A DNA stretch of 64,000 nucleotides. It comes from Fagopyrum homotropicum. Its lineage: Eukaryota > Streptophyta > Magnoliopsida > Caryophyllales > Polygonaceae. The position numbers were made by a program, and so were the translations under genes. Below the pieces are notes generated by a model. The model saw nothing but the letters and a program-made list of their open reading frames with translations. It ran no database searches and had not been told where the DNA came from. Location: positions 106,460,082 through 106,524,081 of the forward strand of contig BSWB01000007.1 in NCBI GenBank assembly GCA_033239125.1, in the 5' to 3' direction. Positions 60,024-64,000 of this stretch are shown here, piece by piece; positions within the stretch are counted from its first letter, which is position 1, and every line of letters starts with the position of its first letter.

Positions 60024-61461
60024 GAACTTCCACTTGGCACAGTTTCGTGCAGCCACATCATCAAATATACACGTGTCAGCTATTTGTTAAACCACGTCAC
60101 ACTATTATTTAATTTAATTTAATTTAATTAATTTTTTAGTCATACTTATTCAAATCTAAGATCCTAACAAACTCTATTTTTATTTTCCCTACAATTAACA
60201 TTTCCTCTCTTATATTATATAATAAATTTTATTAAAATTTAACTTAATTTAATTATTATTCTAATACCAATTAATTTTATATTATTTATTTTCTTTAATA
60301 TATAATAATATATTTATAAATTAGAGTAGGATTAATATTCTAACAATATTTTATATAATTTATTTATTTTGTCTAATTATATATTTTATGTGATTTAATT
60401 TTTTATAATTATAGTTTATTAGTTCGATATTATATAATAAAATTCATTAAAATTTACTTTAATTTGATTATTATTCTAACAAAATTTTATTTTATTTATT
60501 TTGAAGTATGTTGTTTAATTAAACGTTTTGTTTAATTTAAATTTTTCATAATTGTAGATTATTACTTCCTTGATATATAGTAACATTCACTATAATTGAC
60601 TTTAATTTGATTATTATTCTAACAATATTTTATTTAACTTATTTATTTTATGTATGTTTTTAATTATATATTTTGTTTAATTTTATTTTTTTCTTAGTTA
60701 TAAATTATTATTTCATTAATATATATTTTAAAAAATTTCAAGATAATGAATCAATTTATTATGAAATTCATCTAATCCGTATTTTATTCTTTTTTTCTTT
60801 TTCCTTTGCAATTATTCAGAATATATCTTATCACAAAACGATATCCTTCTTAAACATATCCCATCTAAATATATATTTTATATTTTTTAGTTTAAAATTA
60901 TTTTTTAAACAAAGTAATTGTTTGAAACATATATAATTAAACATTCATTTGTGTTTATTTGTAAAACATGAATATGTTTTGTTAAAAATACTCAACCCCA
61001 TTTTTTACCAAATAGGAAAATATTTTTTAAATTAAATAATTTTTTTTAAAATATAAATTTTATAAATTAATGTTATAACAAATTCAGTGTAAGGCACGAA
61101 AAATACACTAGCGTAAAACTTAATAATTACAATGTTGTTTTTTATATAAAACAAACAAACTACGTGATAGTGTTAACAACATACTAAAATATAAATATGC
61201 AATAAATTGATCTTAATAACTAAACTTAATACTTAATAACAAGCCGAATTGGATAAATTGTTATTTTACAAATTTGAACATTTCAACAATATTATTTCGA
61301 GCCTTATATTTAACATACAAACCTTGAAATTAGCATATTAAGATAAAAGTAAATTTTATTATCACATCACATAGCGTAAACATTTAAACTACAAACGTTG
61401 AAATTAGTACATTTAACTATAATTTAACAAATCCCGTGCAGGGCACGGGTTTAAAAACTAG
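59974..61461 (+). mobile_element. Non-autonomous Helitron
   Basis: 5' end TCTATTATACTTACTAAAAC preceded by A. The 3' end is CTAG followed by T, with a 7-bp hairpin CCCGTGC-AGG-GCACGGG (61433-61449) eight bases before CTAG. These are the hallmarks of a plant Helitron. The 1.49-kb interior is very AT-rich with no Rep/helicase gene; the frame 60673-60936 is low-complexity. The 5' end is shared with the tandem repeats on both sides. Confidence 0.85.
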
Positions 61462-64000
61462 TACTTACTAAAATAGAGCACGGGTCGATGACGTGGCGCG
61501 TTGTAAACGCATGATTTTTGAAATGGAGCTCCCACAATTAAAGCCAATAAATCTTTATTTTTTACACTATTTTTTAAACCATAAAATCTTTAATATTAAA
61601 ATAATAATTTTATAGAAACCAAATCTATTATACTTACTAAAACAGAACACGGGTTGATGACGTGGCGCGCTGTGGACGCAAGATTTTTGAAATTGAGCTC
61701 CCACAATTAAAGCCAATAAATCTTTATTTTTTACACTATTTTTTAAACCATAAAATCTTTTATTATTAAAATAATAATTTTATAGAAACCAAATCTATTA
61801 TACTTACTAAAACAGAGCACGGGTTGATGACGTGGCGCGTTGTGGACGCAGGATTTTTGAAATTGAGCTCCCACAATTAAAGCCAATAAATCTTTATTTT
61901 TTACACTATTTTTTAAACCATAAAATCTTTTATTATTAAAATAATAATTTTATAGAAACCAAATCTATTATACTTACTAAAACAGAGCACGGGATGATGA
62001 CGTGGCGCGTTGTGGACGCAGGATTTTTGAAATTAAGCTCCCACAATTAAAGCCAATAAATCTTTATTTTTTACACTATTTTTAAACCATAAAATCTTTT
62101 ATTATTAAAATAATAATTTTATAGAAACCAAATCTATTATACTTACTAAAACAAAGCACGGGTTGATGACGTGGCGCGTTGTGGACGCAGGATTTTTGAA
62201 ATTTTGCTCCCACAATTAAAGCCAATAAATCTTTATTTTTTACACTATTTTTTAAACCATAAAATCTTTTATTATTAAAATAATAATTTTATAGAAACCA
62301 AATCTATTATACTTACTAAAACAGAGCACGGGTTGATGACGTGGCGCGCTGTGGACGCAGGATTTTTGAAATTGAGCTCCCACAATTAAAGCCAATAAAT
62401 CTTTATTTTTTACACTATTTTTTAAACCATAAAAATCTTTTATTATTAAAATAATAATTTTATAGAAACCAAATCTATTATACTTACTAAAACAGAGCAC
62501 GAGTTGATGACGTGGCGCGTTGTGGACGCAAGATTTTTGAAATTGAGCTCCCACAATTAAAGCCAATAAATCTTTATTTTTTACATTATTTTTTAAACCA
62601 TAAAATCTTTTATTATTAAAATAATAATTTTATAGAAACTAAATCTATTATACTTACTAAAACAGAGCACGGGTTGATGACGTGGCGCGCTGTGGACGCA
62701 GGATTTTTGAAATTGAGCTCCCACAATTAAAGCCAATAAATCTTTATTTTTTACACTATTTTTTAAACCATAAAATCTTTTATTATTAAAATAATAATTT
62801 TATAGAAACCAAATCTATTATTATACTTACTAAAACAAAGCACGGGTTGATGACGTGGCGCGTTGTGGACGCAGGACTTTTGAAATTGAGTTCCCACAAT
62901 TAAAGCCAATAAATCTTTATTTTTTACACTATTTTTTAAACCATAAAATCTTTTATTATTAAAATAATAATTTTATAGAAACCAAATCTATTATCTATTA
63001 TACTTACTAAAACAGAGCACGGGTTGATGACGTGGCGCGCAGTGGACGCAGGATTTTTGAAATTGAGCTCCCACAATTAAAACCAATAAATCTTTATTTT
63101 TTACACTATTTTTTAAACCATAAAATCTTTTATTATTAAAATAATATTTTATAGAAACCAAATCTATTATACTTACTAAAACAGAGCACGGATTGATGAC
63201 GTGACGCGCTGTGGACGCAGGATTTTTGAAATTGAGCTCCCACAATTAAAGCCAATAAATCTTTATTTTTTACACTATTTTTTAAACCATAAAATATTTT
63301 ATTATTAAAATAATAATTTTATAGAAACCAAATCTATTATACTTACTAAAACAGAGCACGGGTTGATGACGTGGCGCGCTGTGGACGCAGGATTTTTGAA
63401 ATTTTGCTCCCACAATTAAAGCCAATAAATCTTTATTTTTTACACTATTTTTTAAACCCTAAAATCTTTTATTATTAAAATAATAATTTTATAGAAACCA
63501 AATCTATTATATTTACTAAAACAGAGCACGGGTTGATGACGTGGCGCGCTGTGGACGCAGGATTTTTGAAATTGAGCTCCCACAATTAAAGCCAATAAAT
63601 CTTTATTTTTTACACTATTTTTTAAACCATAAAATCTTTTATTATTAAAATAATAATTTTATAGAAACCAAATCTATTATACTTACTAAAACAGAGCACG
63701 GGTTGATGACGTGGCGCGTTGTGGACGCAGGATTTTTGAAATTGAGCTCCCACAATTAAAGCCAATAAATCTTTATTTTTTACACTATTTTTTAAACCAT
63801 AAAATCTTTTATTATTAAAATAATAATTTTATAGAAACCAAATCTATTATACTTACTAAAACAGAGCACGGGTTGATGACGTGGCGTGCTGTGGACGCAG
63901 GATTTTTGAAATTGAGCTCCCACAATAAAAGCCAATAAATCTTTATTTTTTACACTATTTTTTAAACCATAAAATCTTTTATTATTAAAATAATAATTTT
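61462..64000 (+). repeat. About 170-bp Helitron-end array, right block (runs off window)
   Basis: Fifteen units can be followed by the word gcacggg near 61482, 61647, 61817, 61986, 62157, 62326, 62495, 62664, 62838, 63016, 63184, 63354, 63523, 63691 and 63860, a spacing of 165-178. The first unit lacks the first seven bases (tctatta) and starts at tacttac right after the Helitron CTAG. Some units have a small extra ttatctat (62817, 62990). The array is cut by the window end. Confidence 0.93.

Noticed and set aside
60673..60936. 87-codon frame inside the Helitron
   Set aside because: Low-complexity Phe/Ile/Asn-rich translation of AT-rich DNA with no Rep or helicase motif.
59344..63245. Minus-strand frames with repeated QFQKSCVHSAPRHQPVLCF-type words
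   Set aside because: They arise from the roughly 170-bp tandem repeat and stop at each irregular unit.
59465..64000. CRISPR-like array
   Set aside because: The whole roughly 170-bp unit is repeated with no unique spacers, and the genome is that of a plant.

Overview
This is a plant nuclear genome window, almost certainly from a flowering dicot. The evidence is GT-AG introns, a cobalamin-independent methionine synthase with plant exon structure, and several classes of plant transposable element. The species cannot be named from the sequence. There are only two apparently intact host genes, and they sit back to back in an island at about 33.1-45.5 kb. Most of the rest is layered mobile DNA.

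Left part, 1-19.2 kb. Element A (1-6159) is a minus-strand Ty3/gypsy retrotransposon with recognisable gag, protease, reverse transcriptase and RNase H, but most of its integrase is lost. Its 5' LTR is cut by element B (6160-14250), a non-autonomous gypsy-like element with 2.8-kb LTRs. B's own 5' LTR is cut by an Athila-like element (14251-19179, plus strand). That element keeps an integrase tail, an ATHILA-type ORF and a near-identical 713-bp direct repeat.

Middle-left, 19.3-32.6 kb. This is a decayed Mutator-like element of the KAONASHI type. A mudrA-like transposase gene (plus) and a Ulp1-type cysteine protease gene with a DUF1985 domain (minus) converge on each other. Both are disrupted by stops and frameshifts. 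The transposase gene was further split by a truncated gypsy LTR (20258-22240) and a CACTA-like fragment carrying pieces of host genes, including UFD1-like exons (23316-25.7 kb). The introns of both genes are crowded with a short motif, TTCTGGTATG, always in the sense orientation of the gene that contains it.

Host gene island. METE (33947-37744, plus) encodes a 765-residue cytosolic-type methionine synthase with all zinc ligands and a leader intron. A convergent gene (45321-38259, minus) encodes a three-RRM, hnRNP R/Q-like RNA-binding protein of about 927 residues. It has an acidic N-terminal region and four 14-residue repeats. A hAT-like MITE lies in its first intron.

Right part, 46.8-64 kb. 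A DUF4283 (LINE ORF1-type) remnant is cut by an LTR of the A family. That LTR is cut first by element C (47666-57191, TSD AAAAC), a 9.5-kb element with 2.6-kb LTRs that are almost identical although its pol is wrecked. It is then cut by LTR E (57573 onward). The window ends in an array of about 170-bp repeats, each beginning with a Helitron 5' terminus, with one full non-autonomous Helitron (59974-61461) embedded in it.

The best candidates for something undescribed are the strand-aware intron motif of the MULE, the Helitron-end satellite, and a splice-donor palindrome kept in every gypsy-like LTR of the window.
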